Assembly (NCBI GenBank): GCA_035498035.1
Contig: DATKAN010000058.1
Location: 19,323-83,322 of the forward strand
Source: Nitrospiria bacterium
GTDB lineage: Bacteria > Nitrospirota > Nitrospiria > JACQBZ01
Direction of reading: 5' to 3'
DNA: 64,000 bases
Shown here: in pieces, positions 24,568-33,420 of the stretch
How positions within the stretch are numbered: position 1 is the first letter of the stretch
Layout: every line of letters begins with the position of its first letter
Program-made: the position numbers and the translations under genes
The notes under the pieces: model-generated
Databases searched by the model: none
Told to the model about the DNA's origin: nothing
The model's input: only the letters and a program-made list of their open reading frames with translations

Positions 24568-25833
24568 ATGGAATTCAAAACCCCACAGAACCCCGCGACG
24601 GGCCTGAACGAGGGTCCCCTTCACGACACCGAGCCGCGGCCGATCACCGAGGACCTTCCGCTCCGCCGGAGCGAGGAGCTTCTCCTGAACCTCGGCCCCC
24701 AGCATCCCGCGACCCACGGCGTCCTCCGCGTGGTGCTGGAACTGGAGGGCGAGAAGATCATCCGGGCGACCCCCGACCTGGGCTATCTCCATCGGGGCGT
24801 CGAGAAGCTCTGCGAAGGCCTGACCTATCAGCAGATCATTCCCCATACCGACCGGCTGGACTACATCTGTTCCATGACGAACAACTTCGCGTACGTCCGC
24901 GCGGTCGAGAAACTCCTCGGGGTTTCGATCCCGGAGCGCGGGGAGCACGTCCGGACGATCATCGCCGAGATGCAGCGGATCGTGGGCCATCTCTTCTGGC
25001 TGGGGACGCAGGCGTTGGACATCGGAGCGATGACGATTTTTTTCTGGACCTTCCGCGAGCGCGAGGTCCTGCTCGACCTGTTCGAGCGGACCTGCGGCGC
25101 GCGGCTGACGATGAACTATTTCCGGGTCGGGGGCGTGAACGGCGATCTGAAGCCGGAGGTGATCGCGCCGCTCCGTAAGTTCCTGGCCGACTTTCCGTCC
25201 AAGATCGACGAGTACGACCGGCTATTGATGAACAACCGGATCTGGATCTCGAGGATGAAGGACGTGGCCGTGATCTCGGCCGAAGACGCCGTCAATTTCG
25301 GCCTGACCGGCCCGACGCTCCGGGGCTCCGGCGTTTCCTATGACGTGAGGAAGGCCGAGCCCTACGCGGCCTACGGCAAGGTGGAGTGGGAGGTCCCGCT
25401 CGGAACCAACGGTGACACCTACGACCGGTACTGGGTCCGGATGCAGGAGATGAAGCAGAGCGCGCGGATCATCCGGCAATGTCTGGATCAGCTTCCGGAG
25501 GGACCGGTCCTGACCGACGTTCCGCAGGTGGTCGCCCCGCCCAAGGAAAAAGTGATGCAGGACATGCAGAGCCTCATCCACCATTTCATCATCTTTACGG
25601 AGGGGTTCCGGCCGCCCAAAGGGGAGGTCTACTGCGCGACGGAGGCCCCGAAGGGCGAGCTCGGCTTCTCGATCGTGAGCGACGGCGGGCCCAAGCCCTA
25701 CCGGCTCAAGATCCGTTCGCCTTCCTTCGTTCACATGGGGGCCTTCGATCACATGGCGCGCGGATACATGATCGCCGACATCATCACGATCTTCGGAACC
25801 TACGACATTGTAATGGGGGAATGCGATCGTTAA
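24568..25833 (+). CDS. nuoD: NADH-quinone oxidoreductase subunit NuoD
   Basis: 49-kDa subunit forming the quinone cavity with NuoB. Core landmarks: LLLNLGPQHPATHGVLRVVLE, LGYLHRGVEKLCE, HTDRLDYICSM, GPTLRGSGVSYDVRK, and PKGELGFSIVSDGG. 421 residues, with a 35-residue N-terminal extension before the core. The Arg methylated by NDUFAF7 in mitochondria lies in this subunit, of interest because a MidA-type gene is at 16.6 kb. The ribosome site GCAGGATGG is weak. Confidence 0.97.
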   Translation: MEFKTPQNPATGLNEGPLHDTEPRPITEDLPLRRSEELLLNLGPQHPATHGVLRVVLELEGEKIIRATPDLGYLHRGVEKLCEGLTYQQIIPHTDRLDYICSMTNNFAYVRAVEKLLGVSIPERGEHVRTIIAEMQRIVGHLFWLGTQALDIGAMTIFFWTFREREVLLDLFERTCGARLTMNYFRVGGVNGDLKPEVIAPLRKFLADFPSKIDEYDRLLMNNRIWISRMKDVAVISAEDAVNFGLTGPTLRGSGVSYDVRKAEPYAAYGKVEWEVPLGTNGDTYDRYWVRMQEMKQSARIIRQCLDQLPEGPVLTDVPQVVAPPKEKVMQDMQSLIHHFIIFTEGFRPPKGEVYCATEAPKGELGFSIVSDGGPKPYRLKIRSPSFVHMGAFDHMARGYMIADIITIFGTYDIVMGECDR

Positions 25834-25947
25834 AAGCCGTGAGGCGTAATGGGAGTAGGGGCGCACGGCGTGCGCCCAAAATAATGTAGGGACGGACCCA
25901 TGTGCCCGCCCGACAGTAGCGGCGTGATTCATCACGCCCGATTGTGA
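25834..25947. repeat. nuoD-nuoE spacer with two hairpins
   Basis: TAGGGGCGCACGGCGTGCGCCC (stem GGGCGCAC/GTGCGCCC, 25859-25877) and GGCGTGAT-TC-ATCACGCC (25921-25938). The first belongs to the GTAGGGGC palindrome family also seen at 27941 and 30705. Between them is GTAGGGACGGACCCATGTGC, which resembles one half of another member. Confidence 0.7.
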
Positions 25948-26478
25948 ATGATGAATCCCGAAACGAAAAAACTGGAATTCTCCGAGAAGACCCGCAAACA
26001 GATCGAGGAGATCCTGACGCATTATCCCGACAAACGCTCGGCGCTGCTCCCGGTCCTGAACCTGGCCCAGGCCGAGTTCGGCTATATCAGCGAAGAGGTG
26101 ATGGTCCTGGTCGCGCATTGGCTCGACCTCACGCCCCCGAAGGTGTACGAGGTGCTGACCTTCTACACGCTGCTGAACGACCGGCCGGTGGGAAAGTTCC
26201 TGATCCAGCTCTGCCGGACGCTCTCCTGCGCCCTGGTCGGGTCCGAGAATATCCTGGGCCACCTCAAACAGCGGCTGGGGATCGAGGTCGGCCAGACGAC
26301 GCCGGACGGGCTGTTCACGCTGAGAACGGTGGAATGCCTGGCCTCCTGCGGGACGGCGCCGGTGATGCAGATCAACGGGGCGTTCTACGAAAAGCTGACG
26401 CGTGAGAAAGTGGACCGGATTCTGGAGGATTTGAAGGGCGGCGATGCGCCGGCGCTGAAACCGATGGGGGAGAATTGA
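25948..26478 (+). CDS. nuoE: NADH-quinone oxidoreductase subunit NuoE
   Basis: 24-kDa subunit with the [2Fe-2S] cluster N1a, ligands in QLCRTLSCALVG and VECLASCGTAPVMQING. The N-terminal helical part (YPDKRSALLPVLNLAQAEFGYI) is canonical. 176 residues from ATG 25948; an in-frame ATG follows directly at 25951. Followed by a hairpin that starts within its stop codon. Confidence 0.96.
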   Translation: MMNPETKKLEFSEKTRKQIEEILTHYPDKRSALLPVLNLAQAEFGYISEEVMVLVAHWLDLTPPKVYEVLTFYTLLNDRPVGKFLIQLCRTLSCALVGSENILGHLKQRLGIEVGQTTPDGLFTLRTVECLASCGTAPVMQINGAFYEKLTREKVDRILEDLKGGDAPALKPMGEN

Positions 26479-26618
26479 GGCAAACGCGCCTTGTGCGTTT
26501 GCCTCAGAGCAATGGAGCAATAGAACAGTGGAGAATCGGATAGGGAAAAAAGACTCCGTTGCGGTCTAATGTTCCAATGCTCCAATGTCAGAGCAAAAAA
26601 AGAAGCGGACTCGGTTGA
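26477..26618. repeat. nuoE-nuoF spacer: perfect hairpin plus ATGGAGCAAT repeats
   Basis: GAGGCAAACGC-7 bases-GCGTTTGCCTC (26477-26505) is a perfect 11-bp stem. It is followed by AGCAATGGAGCAATAGAAC (from 26509) and an imperfect inverted partner TGTTCCAATGCTCCAATG (from 26567). The AGCAATGGAGCAAT words are shared with the 50-bp repeats at 44-45 kb. Confidence 0.65.
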
Positions 26619-27929
26619 ATGAAATACGAAAAGGTCCTGCATAAAAATTTAGAGACCCCCGGATACACCGGAAGCCTGGCCGACTACGAAGGGCAGGGGG
26701 GGTATCGGGCGATCCGAAAGGCCCTCAAGGAGTATGCCCCGGCGCAGCTGACCGATCTGGTCAAGCGGGCCGGCCTTCGCGGCCGCGGCGGCGCCGGCTT
26801 TCCCGCCGGGATGAAATGGGACTTCCTTCCGAAGGACCCGGCCCTGACCAAATATCTCTGCTGCAACGCCGACGAGAGCGAGCCGGGAACCTTCAAGGAC
26901 CGCGAGCTGATCGAACGGGACCCGCATCAGCTGATCGAGGGGATGATCCTGGCGGCCTACGCCATCGGCGCCAAGGTCGCCTACATCTATGTCCGCGGGG
27001 AATTCGTCTACGGCGCCCGGGTGCTTGAGCGGGCCCTGGCCGAGGCCTACCGGGCCGGCTATCTGGGGGAAAAAATTCTGAAAAGCGGCACGGACGTCGA
27101 GATCTACCTTCATCGCGGCGCCGGGGCCTACATCTGCGGGGAGGAGACGGCGCTTCTGGAGTCGATCGAGGGAAAGCGCGGCCTTCCGAGAAACAAGCCG
27201 CCCTTTCCGGCCATCCACGGCCTGTACGGAAAGCCGACCGTGATCAACAACGTCGAGACGCTGAGCAACCTCCCGCACATCGTGAACCGGGGCGCGGAAT
27301 GGTTCGGCTCCATCGGATCGCCGCCCAAGAGTCCCGGGATGCGGATCTTCTCGGTGAGCGGCCATGTGAACCGGCCGGGCAATTACGAGGTGCCGATGGG
27401 GATCACGCTCCGGGAGCTGATCTTCGAGCAGGCCGGCGGCGTCCGCGGCGGCAAGAAGATCAAGGCGATCATTCCCGGCGGCGCCTCGGCCGCCTTCCTG
27501 ACCGAAAGTTCGCTCGATGTGAAGATGGACTTCGAGGCGATCGCGCAGGTCGGATCGATGCTCGGCTCCGGCGGCGTCACCGTGATGGACGAGGATACCT
27601 GCATGGTCTGGGCCGCGCTCAACCTGATGGAATTCTTCGCCCACGAGACCTGCGGAAAATGCTCCCCCTGTCGGGAAGGCTCCTCCTGGCTCGTTCAGAT
27701 GATGCGGCGGATCGAGCACGGACACGGACGAACGGAGGATCTCGATCATCTGGTCCGGATCTGCAACAACATCGGCGGCAAGACGGTCTGCGCGTTCGGC
27801 GATGCCGAGATCGCCCCGATTCTGAGCACGCTCAGGCACTGGCGGTCGGAATACGAATACCACGTCAAGGAAAAAAAATGCGTGGTCGGAAATCGCGGCG
27901 GGGAATTGCTGACGATTGGAAAACATTGA
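26619..27929 (+). CDS. nuoF: NADH-quinone oxidoreductase subunit NuoF
   Basis: 51-kDa NADH-oxidising subunit. NADH site GLRGRGGAGFPAGMKWDF, FMN site CNADESEPGTFKDRELIERD and GAGAYICGEETALLESIEG, and the N3 [4Fe-4S] ligands in ETCGKCSPCREGSSW plus a later Cys in GGKTVCAFGDAE. 436 residues, full length. Starts at ATG 26619 after the repeat-bearing spacer; no strong ribosome site is visible. Confidence 0.97.
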   Translation: MKYEKVLHKNLETPGYTGSLADYEGQGGYRAIRKALKEYAPAQLTDLVKRAGLRGRGGAGFPAGMKWDFLPKDPALTKYLCCNADESEPGTFKDRELIERDPHQLIEGMILAAYAIGAKVAYIYVRGEFVYGARVLERALAEAYRAGYLGEKILKSGTDVEIYLHRGAGAYICGEETALLESIEGKRGLPRNKPPFPAIHGLYGKPTVINNVETLSNLPHIVNRGAEWFGSIGSPPKSPGMRIFSVSGHVNRPGNYEVPMGITLRELIFEQAGGVRGGKKIKAIIPGGASAAFLTESSLDVKMDFEAIAQVGSMLGSGGVTVMDEDTCMVWAALNLMEFFAHETCGKCSPCREGSSWLVQMMRRIEHGHGRTEDLDHLVRICNNIGGKTVCAFGDAEIAPILSTLRHWRSEYEYHVKEKKCVVGNRGGELLTIGKH

Positions 27930-27940
27930 ATCCCTGTAGT

Positions 27941-27964
27941 AGGGGCGACGCATGCGTCGCCCCT
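27941..27964. repeat. 24-base perfect palindrome in the nuoF-nuoG gap
   Basis: AGGGGCGACGCA/TGCGTCGCCCCT with no mismatch, preceded by GTAGT. It lies 11 bases after the nuoF stop. One of three GTAGGGGC-type palindromes in nuo gaps. Confidence 0.85.
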
Positions 27965-27992
27965 GCCGGAATCAGGGTGAGGAGAAACACGG

Positions 27993-30707
27993 TTGTCTGA
28001 CGCGGTCCAAATCAAAACCGACACGGTGAAGTTATCGATCGACGGCCGGACGGTGGAGGTCCCGAAGGGCACGCTGGTGATCGAGGCCGCCCGGAACCTG
28101 GGGATCGAGATCCCCTTCTTCTGCTATCACCAGAAGTTGAAATCCGACGGCAACTGCCGCATGTGTCTGGTCGCGGTCGAAAAGATGCCGAAGCTCCAGG
28201 TCTCCTGCTCCATCCCGGCCACCGAGGGCATGGTCGTCCACACCAACACGACCGTCGTGCAGGAGGCGCGAAAGGGCGTCCTGGATTTTCTCCTGGCCAA
28301 TCACCCGCTGGACTGTCCGATCTGCGACGAGGGCGGCCGGTGCCCCCTCCAGAACTATTCCCAGAAATACACCGCCTACGGGCAGTACAGGGAAGAGAAG
28401 CGGATTTATGAAAAGGAGTTTTTCAGCCCGCTGATCGAGAAGGAGATGAACCGCTGCATCCAGTGCATGCGCTGCGTCCGCTATTGCGACGAGGTGATCG
28501 ATTCGAAGGCCCTTTCCTCCGTCAACCGGGGCTACCAAATCGAGATCGGCCACTACGCCGACAAGCAGCTCGACTGCGAGTTCTGCGGCGGCTGCGTCCA
28601 GATCTGTCCGGTCGGCGCGCTCCTCAACCGTCTTCCGCTGTATGAATACCGGCCATGGATGCTGACCCGGACCGAGACGACCTGCGCCTACTGCGCCGAC
28701 GGCTGCTCGCTCCGGCTCGAAAGCCGGCCGCAGACCCGCGAGGTGATCGAGGTGACCTCGTTCTGGGGAAACGAGACGAAGAGCGTCTGGGGAAAGGGAC
28801 GGAACGAGGGCGATCTCTGCGCGAAGGGGTATTTCGGCTATCCCTTCGTCAACAGCCCGAACCGTCTCACGAAGCCGCTGGTGCGCCAGGACGGCCGTCG
28901 GGACGCCCCGCTGGTCGAGGCGTCCTGGGAAGAAGCCCTGGAACGCGTGGCGGAAGGGTTCGGCCGGATCAAAAGCCGGCACGGCGGCGCGGCCTTCGGG
29001 GCGCTGGCCTCGGCCCGTTGCACGAACGAGAATCTCTATGTTTTCCAGAAATTCGTCCGGCTCGTCCTCGGAAGCCCGAACATCGACAGCAGCGTGCGCT
29101 ACGGGATGGCGAACGCCGCCCGCGCGATGACCGAGCTGACCGGAACGCCGCGATGGCTTCCCTCGTATGAGGAGATCGCCGGGGCCGATCTGGTCTTCGT
29201 GATCGGGACGGACATCACGCATTCCAACCCGATCGTCGGGCTGAAGGTGAAGGCCGCCGCGAAGAGGGGCGCGAGGCTTATCGTCGCCTCGCCGCTGCGG
29301 CCGAGGGTCGGCACCTTGAGCCACATCGTCAATCTGGCGACGTGCCATCTGGCCCACCGCCCGGGCGCGGAGCGGGCCGTCGCGATCGGAATGGTGAAGG
29401 CCGCGTTGGAGCCGGGAAGGGCGGCCGCGGGATCCGCCGAGCCCTCTTCAAGCGCCCGGCTGCGCGAGATGGTTTCGAAAATTTCCCAAAAACAGATCGA
29501 ATCCGCCACGGGTCTGAGCTACGAGCGGATCCGGGCCGCCGTCGAGGAATGGGCCGCGGCCGCACGGGCCGTGATCGTTTTCGGCGAGTCGATCGTACGG
29601 GCGCGGGACGGCTACGATACCGTACGCGTTCTGGGCGACCTGGCCTGGCTAGGCGGAAAGCTCGGCGCGGAGGGCTGCGGTCTGGCCCCGTTGTACGAGG
29701 AAAATAACGAGATGGGCGCCTACGAGATGGGCGTCGTTCCCGACCGTCTGCCCGGCCTCGGCCGTGTGGATCGGGAAACGGATCGGGATCGCGTCCGCCA
29801 ATCCTGGCGGGAAGCGATCCCGGCCGGCCCCGGTCTCACGATGATCGAAATGCTCGGAGCGGCCCGCGAGGGGAGGATCCGCGCGCTCTACCTGATGGGC
29901 GAGAATCCGGTCGGAACGCTTCCGGCCTCGGTCGCCGCGGCCGAGGCGCTTGCGACCGCCGAGTTCGTCGTCTGCCAGGACCTGTTTTTGACCGAGTCCG
30001 GGAATTTAGCCGATGTGGTATTGCCGGCCGCCAGCTTCGCCGAGCAGAACGGAACTTTCACGAACCAGGAAGGACGCGTCCAGGCGGTGCGGAAGGCCAT
30101 CGAGCCGATTCACGGGACACGGCCGGACTGGGAAATCCTCTCCCAGCTCGCGGTCGAGATGGGTCATCCGATGGAATACCAGGACGGCGCCGAGGTCTCG
30201 CACGAAATCGCGCGCCTCTGGCCCGGCTGGCGGGAAATTCAGGGACGGTCGGGGCCGGCCGTCGCGGCGGAGCGCTACGGGGCCGAGCGGCTGGCCGAGG
30301 GGATTTCGGAGCGGTATCGCGTCGATTCCGTGGAAAGGGTTTCGCCGCCCTCCGACGGGCGTTTTCATCTGGCGGTGGGGCCCTTGTTGTTCCATTCCGG
30401 AAAAATGTCCCTCCAGGCCGGAGGGTTGACCACGATTCAGGACCGGTCCTTTCTCTACATGTCGCCGGAGGATGCCGGGCGGCTGGGGGTGGGAGACGGG
30501 GGGTCGGTGCGGCTCCGTTCGCCCCAGGGTCCGGGATCGGTCGAGGTCGCGGTCAAGATCGACGCGAAATATCCGCCCGGGATGGTCTTCTTCCCCGAAT
30601 CCTTCAACGAGCCTCCGGTGAAGGATCTGCTGACGGTCGAGCTGGACAAGGCGTCCCGGGTCCCGGCCTTCAAGACGGCCGAGGTCATCATTGAGAAGAT
30701 AACGTAG
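27993..30707 (+). CDS. nuoG: NADH-quinone oxidoreductase subunit NuoG
   Basis: 75-kDa subunit, 904 residues. An N-terminal [2Fe-2S] ferredoxin domain ([10 protein letters not shown]), the N5 region ([19 protein letters not shown]), the N4 ferredoxin motifs ([31 protein letters not shown]), then a molybdopterin-type domain. The extra N7 cluster motif [14 protein letters not shown] with a later Cys in EGDLCAKGY is present, as in E. coli and Thermus and unlike mitochondria. The start appears to be TTG 27993 with GAGGAG upstream. Its TAG stop lies inside a perfect palindrome. Confidence 0.96.
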   Translation: MSDAVQIKTDTVKLSIDGRTVEVPKGTLVIEAARNLGIEIPFFCYHQKLKSDGNCRMCLVAVEKMPKLQVSCSIPATEGMVVHTNTTVVQEARKGVLDFLLANHPLDCPICDEGGRCPLQNYSQKYTAYGQYREEKRIYEKEFFSPLIEKEMNRCIQCMRCVRYCDEVIDSKALSSVNRGYQIEIGHYADKQLDCEFCGGCVQICPVGALLNRLPLYEYRPWMLTRTETTCAYCADGCSLRLESRPQTREVIEVTSFWGNETKSVWGKGRNEGDLCAKGYFGYPFVNSPNRLTKPLVRQDGRRDAPLVEASWEEALERVAEGFGRIKSRHGGAAFGALASARCTNENLYVFQKFVRLVLGSPNIDSSVRYGMANAARAMTELTGTPRWLPSYEEIAGADLVFVIGTDITHSNPIVGLKVKAAAKRGARLIVASPLRPRVGTLSHIVNLATCHLAHRPGAERAVAIGMVKAALEPGRAAAGSAEPSSSARLREMVSKISQKQIESATGLSYERIRAAVEEWAAAARAVIVFGESIVRARDGYDTVRVLGDLAWLGGKLGAEGCGLAPLYEENNEMGAYEMGVVPDRLPGLGRVDRETDRDRVRQSWREAIPAGPGLTMIEMLGAAREGRIRALYLMGENPVGTLPASVAAAEALATAEFVVCQDLFLTESGNLADVVLPAASFAEQNGTFTNQEGRVQAVRKAIEPIHGTRPDWEILSQLAVEMGHPMEYQDGAEVSHEIARLWPGWREIQGRSGPAVAAERYGAERLAEGISERYRVDSVERVSPPSDGRFHLAVGPLLFHSGKMSLQAGGLTTIQDRSFLYMSPEDAGRLGVGDGGSVRLRSPQGPGSVEVAVKIDAKYPPGMVFFPESFNEPPVKDLLTVELDKASRVPAFKTAEVIIEKIT

Positions 30708-30730
30708 GGGCAGGGCTTGCCCTGCCCCTA
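30705..30730. repeat. 26-base palindrome overlapping the nuoG stop codon
   Basis: TAGGGGCAGGGC-TT-GCCCTGCCCCTA, 12-bp perfect arms. The first three bases are the nuoG stop codon. Followed by GGCGGGGCCCCTAC, possibly a worn second copy. Confidence 0.88.
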
Positions 30731-30778
30731 TCCGGGCGCAGTCGGCGGGGCCCCTACAAGAATTTGGAGACGGATGAC

Positions 30779-31801
30779 ATGGTGAATATCGCGCTGAATT
30801 TAATCGTGGTGCTCGTGACGATCGGCGTCGTGATGGTCACGGTGCTGCTCCACGTGGCGTACCTGACCTATTTTGAACGGAAAATCCTCGGTTGGATGCA
30901 GGACCGGATGGGTCCGATGGAGGTGGGCTACCACGGGCTGCTGCAGCCGATCGCGGACGGGCTGAAACTTTTTTTCAAGGAGGACATCGTCCCGGCCCAG
31001 GCCAACAAGATCATATTCACCCTGGCGCCGATATTGGTTTTGGTCCCGGCCCTCATCGGTTTTGCGGTGATCCCCTTCGGGCGTGACACGATTTCTATTT
31101 TCGGCCTGACCTTCCGCCCGTTCGTCACCGACATCAATATCGGAATCCTCTACATCCTGGCCTTCGCCTCGATCGGCGCGTACGGCGTCCTGCTGGGCGG
31201 CTGGGCCTCGAACAACAAATATTCGCTCCTGGGCGGACTGAGGTCCGCGGCCCAGGTGATCAGCTACGAGCTGTCGCTGGGCCTGGCGATCGTCGGCGTG
31301 CTGCTGATGGCCGGCTCGCTGAGCCTCGTCAAGATCACGGAGGCGCAGGGCGGGGGGCTGCTGCACTGGTTCATCCTGCCCCAGTTCGTGGCCTTCGTGA
31401 TCTATCTCATCTCCGCGATCGCCGAGACCAACCGGCTGCCCTTCGACCTTCCGGAGGCCGAAAGCGAATTGGTGGCCGGCTTCTTCACCGAGTACAGCGG
31501 CATGCGATTTGCCTTTTTCTTTTTGGCCGAGTATGCTAACATGATCCTCGTTTCTTGCATCGCCACGATCCTGTTTCTGGGCGGATGGCACGCGCCCTTC
31601 GAAGCGCTGGGGTTCATCCCCCCGATCCTCTGGTTCGTGATCAAGGTCTACTTCTTTTTGTTCTTCTATATCTGGATTCGGGGAACGCTTCCGCGCCTGC
31701 GCTACGATCAGCTGATGATGTTCGGGTGGAAGGTGATGATTCCGCTGGCGCTGGCCAACATCCTGGTCACGTCCACGGTTCTGTATTTTGTCAGGGGGTG
31801 A
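30779..31801 (+). CDS. nuoH: NADH-quinone oxidoreductase subunit NuoH
   Basis: Membrane subunit joining the peripheral arm to the pump modules and forming the quinone entry. Signatures: [40 protein letters not shown], and [20 protein letters not shown]. 340 residues and eight or more helices. I prefer ATG 30779 (GGAG nine bases upstream) over a TTG at 30764. The stop is one base from the nuoI start. Confidence 0.97.
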   Translation: MVNIALNLIVVLVTIGVVMVTVLLHVAYLTYFERKILGWMQDRMGPMEVGYHGLLQPIADGLKLFFKEDIVPAQANKIIFTLAPILVLVPALIGFAVIPFGRDTISIFGLTFRPFVTDINIGILYILAFASIGAYGVLLGGWASNNKYSLLGGLRSAAQVISYELSLGLAIVGVLLMAGSLSLVKITEAQGGGLLHWFILPQFVAFVIYLISAIAETNRLPFDLPEAESELVAGFFTEYSGMRFAFFFLAEYANMILVSCIATILFLGGWHAPFEALGFIPPILWFVIKVYFFLFFYIWIRGTLPRLRYDQLMMFGWKVMIPLALANILVTSTVLYFVRG

Positions 31802-31802
31802 G

Positions 31803-32336
31803 ATGAAAGGCCTGCGACGGTTCATCCAACAGGTCCTGTTTCTGGAAATCCTCGTGGGTCTCGCGTCGACCTTCCGTCATCTGTTCACCCGGCCCGTCAC
31901 GATCCAGTATCCCCACGAAAAACGGGTGCTCCCCAACGGCTATCGCGGCTTCATCGCGCTGCTGCGCTACGACGACGGAACCGAGAAATGCGTCGGCTGC
32001 GACCTGTGCGAGGCGGCCTGTCCGTCCCGCGTGATCACGGTGATCAGCGCCGAGGTGGAGGGCCAGCCGCTCAAACGCTACGCCAGGGAATACACCATGG
32101 ACATGACCCGCTGCGTCTTCTGCGGGTTGTGCGTGGAGGCCTGCCCTGTCAACGCGCTGGGCATGACCAAAGAGTACGAATACGCGACGTATGACAAGCG
32201 CAGGCTCAAGCTCAACAAGGAACAGTTGCTGGCCATCGGGGACAGGGCCTTCCCGGCCCGGGAGACGCGCGTCGAATTCCAACATCCCCATGCGGCCTTC
32301 TTCAACGTGGCGCATCGGGGCTATCCCGCCAAATGA
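31803..32336 (+). CDS. nuoI: NADH-quinone oxidoreductase subunit NuoI
   Basis: Ferredoxin-like subunit with two [4Fe-4S] clusters, N6a and N6b: CVGCDLCEAACPSRVI and CVFCGLCVEACPVNALG. An N-terminal amphipathic helix (RFIQQVLFLEILVGLASTFRHLF) lies along the membrane. 177 residues from ATG 31803 with GGGGGTGAG upstream, one base after the nuoH stop. The frame also runs back to a TTG at 31788 inside nuoH. Confidence 0.97.
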   Translation: MKGLRRFIQQVLFLEILVGLASTFRHLFTRPVTIQYPHEKRVLPNGYRGFIALLRYDDGTEKCVGCDLCEAACPSRVITVISAEVEGQPLKRYAREYTMDMTRCVFCGLCVEACPVNALGMTKEYEYATYDKRRLKLNKEQLLAIGDRAFPARETRVEFQHPHAAFFNVAHRGYPAK

Positions 32337-32450
32337 TGCGCCGCGCCTGTCGGGCCTGGTCCTTCCAGGTCGGATCAAAACCATCGGTTCGTTTCAAGCG
32401 GCGTCGGGCGAGACCCCGCGGGGCCGCCGCGCGCCGTTGAAGACAACACC

Positions 32451-32975
32451 ATGACAACCGTCTTGTTCTTGTATTTCGCAGGCGTGATCGTGTCGACGGC
32501 GGTCCTCGTGGTCGCGTCGCGGAAGCCCGTCAACAGCGCGCTATCGCTGCTGGTCATGTTCTTTCACGTGGCCGGCCTGTTCGTGCTGCTGAACGCCGAA
32601 TTCATCGCGGCCGTTCAGATCATCGTCTATGCCGGGGCCATTCTGGTCCTGTATCTCTTCGTGGTGATGCTGCTCAATCTGCGCGCCGAAGAGGGTTATA
32701 ACAAGCAATATCTCGTCGGCATGATGGTCGGGCTGGCGATTCTGATCGAGGCCGTCCTGATCCTGAACCGCTCCGGATTCGCGGACCGTGCGCTGCCGGC
32801 CGCGGGGCCGGCGCCCGACGTCCTCCCCGGCAACACCGAGGGGATCGGGCGGGCCCTGTACACCATCTATCTGTTTCCTTTCGAGGTGGCCTCCCTGATC
32901 CTGCTGGTCGCGATGATCGGGGCCATCATCCTGGCGAAGAAGGGAATGTTCGGTAAGGAAGAGAGGCGATTCTGA
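32451..32975 (+). CDS. nuoJ: NADH-quinone oxidoreductase subunit NuoJ
   Basis: Membrane subunit of five helices, 174 residues. Landmarks: [46 protein letters not shown] (the pi-bulge helix involved in coupling), and a final helix [19 protein letters not shown]. It starts 114 bases after nuoI with no obvious Shine-Dalgarno. The intervening spacer is GC-rich without a clear hairpin. Confidence 0.95.
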   Translation: MTTVLFLYFAGVIVSTAVLVVASRKPVNSALSLLVMFFHVAGLFVLLNAEFIAAVQIIVYAGAILVLYLFVVMLLNLRAEEGYNKQYLVGMMVGLAILIEAVLILNRSGFADRALPAAGPAPDVLPGNTEGIGRALYTIYLFPFEVASLILLVAMIGAIILAKKGMFGKEERRF

Positions 32976-32993
32976 ATCAAAGAGATTTGAGAA

Positions 32994-33092
32994 GCGGGTG
33001 GCCACAGGCGGGGCGCCCCACCGAGCGGAGCCGGGGTCCCTACACCGGGCGGGGTGGCGAGCACGGTGGGGCTGGCGAAGGACAGGACCCGC
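32994..33092 (+). mobile_element. 99-bp element with terminal inverted repeats, copy 1
   Basis: Begins GCGGGTGGCC and ends GGACCCGC, giving perfect 6-bp terminal inverted repeats GCGGGT/ACCCGC. It matches, in reverse orientation, 51333-51431 in the lysA-dapF gap: same 99-bp length and about 5 differences. It fills most of the nuoJ-nuoK gap and ends 25 bases before nuoK. No coding capacity. Looks like a miniature inverted-repeat or REP-type element. Confidence 0.85.
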
Positions 33093-33117
33093 TTCTCCGT
33101 CGATTTCTGGAGACTTA

Positions 33118-33420
33118 ATGGTTCCGTTGTTGTATTACGTGATTCTCGGCACGATCGTATTCCTGATCGGCGTCGTCGGCGTCCTGATCCGGAGGAACAT
33201 CATCATCATCCTGCTCTCGATCGAGCTGATGCTGAACGCCGCGAACATCAACTTCGTCGCCTTTTCGCACTATCTTCGGAACATCAACGGCCAGGTCTTC
33301 GTCTTTTTCGTCCTGACGGTGGCCGCGGCCGAGGTGGTCGTCGGATTGGCCATCATCATCGCGCTCTATCGCGGGAAGGCCACGGTCGATATCGAGAACG
33401 TCAACCTGATGAAATGGTGA
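33118..33420 (+). CDS. nuoK: NADH-quinone oxidoreductase subunit NuoK
   Basis: Three-helix membrane subunit of 100 residues, with conserved Glu residues in two helices: [17 protein letters not shown] and [22 protein letters not shown] 33118 follows TGGAG by 5-6 bases; the frame continues upstream through the 99-bp element but that part is not NuoK. The stop overlaps the nuoL start (TGATG). Confidence 0.97.
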   Translation: MVPLLYYVILGTIVFLIGVVGVLIRRNIIIILLSIELMLNAANINFVAFSHYLRNINGQVFVFFVLTVAAAEVVVGLAIIIALYRGKATVDIENVNLMKW

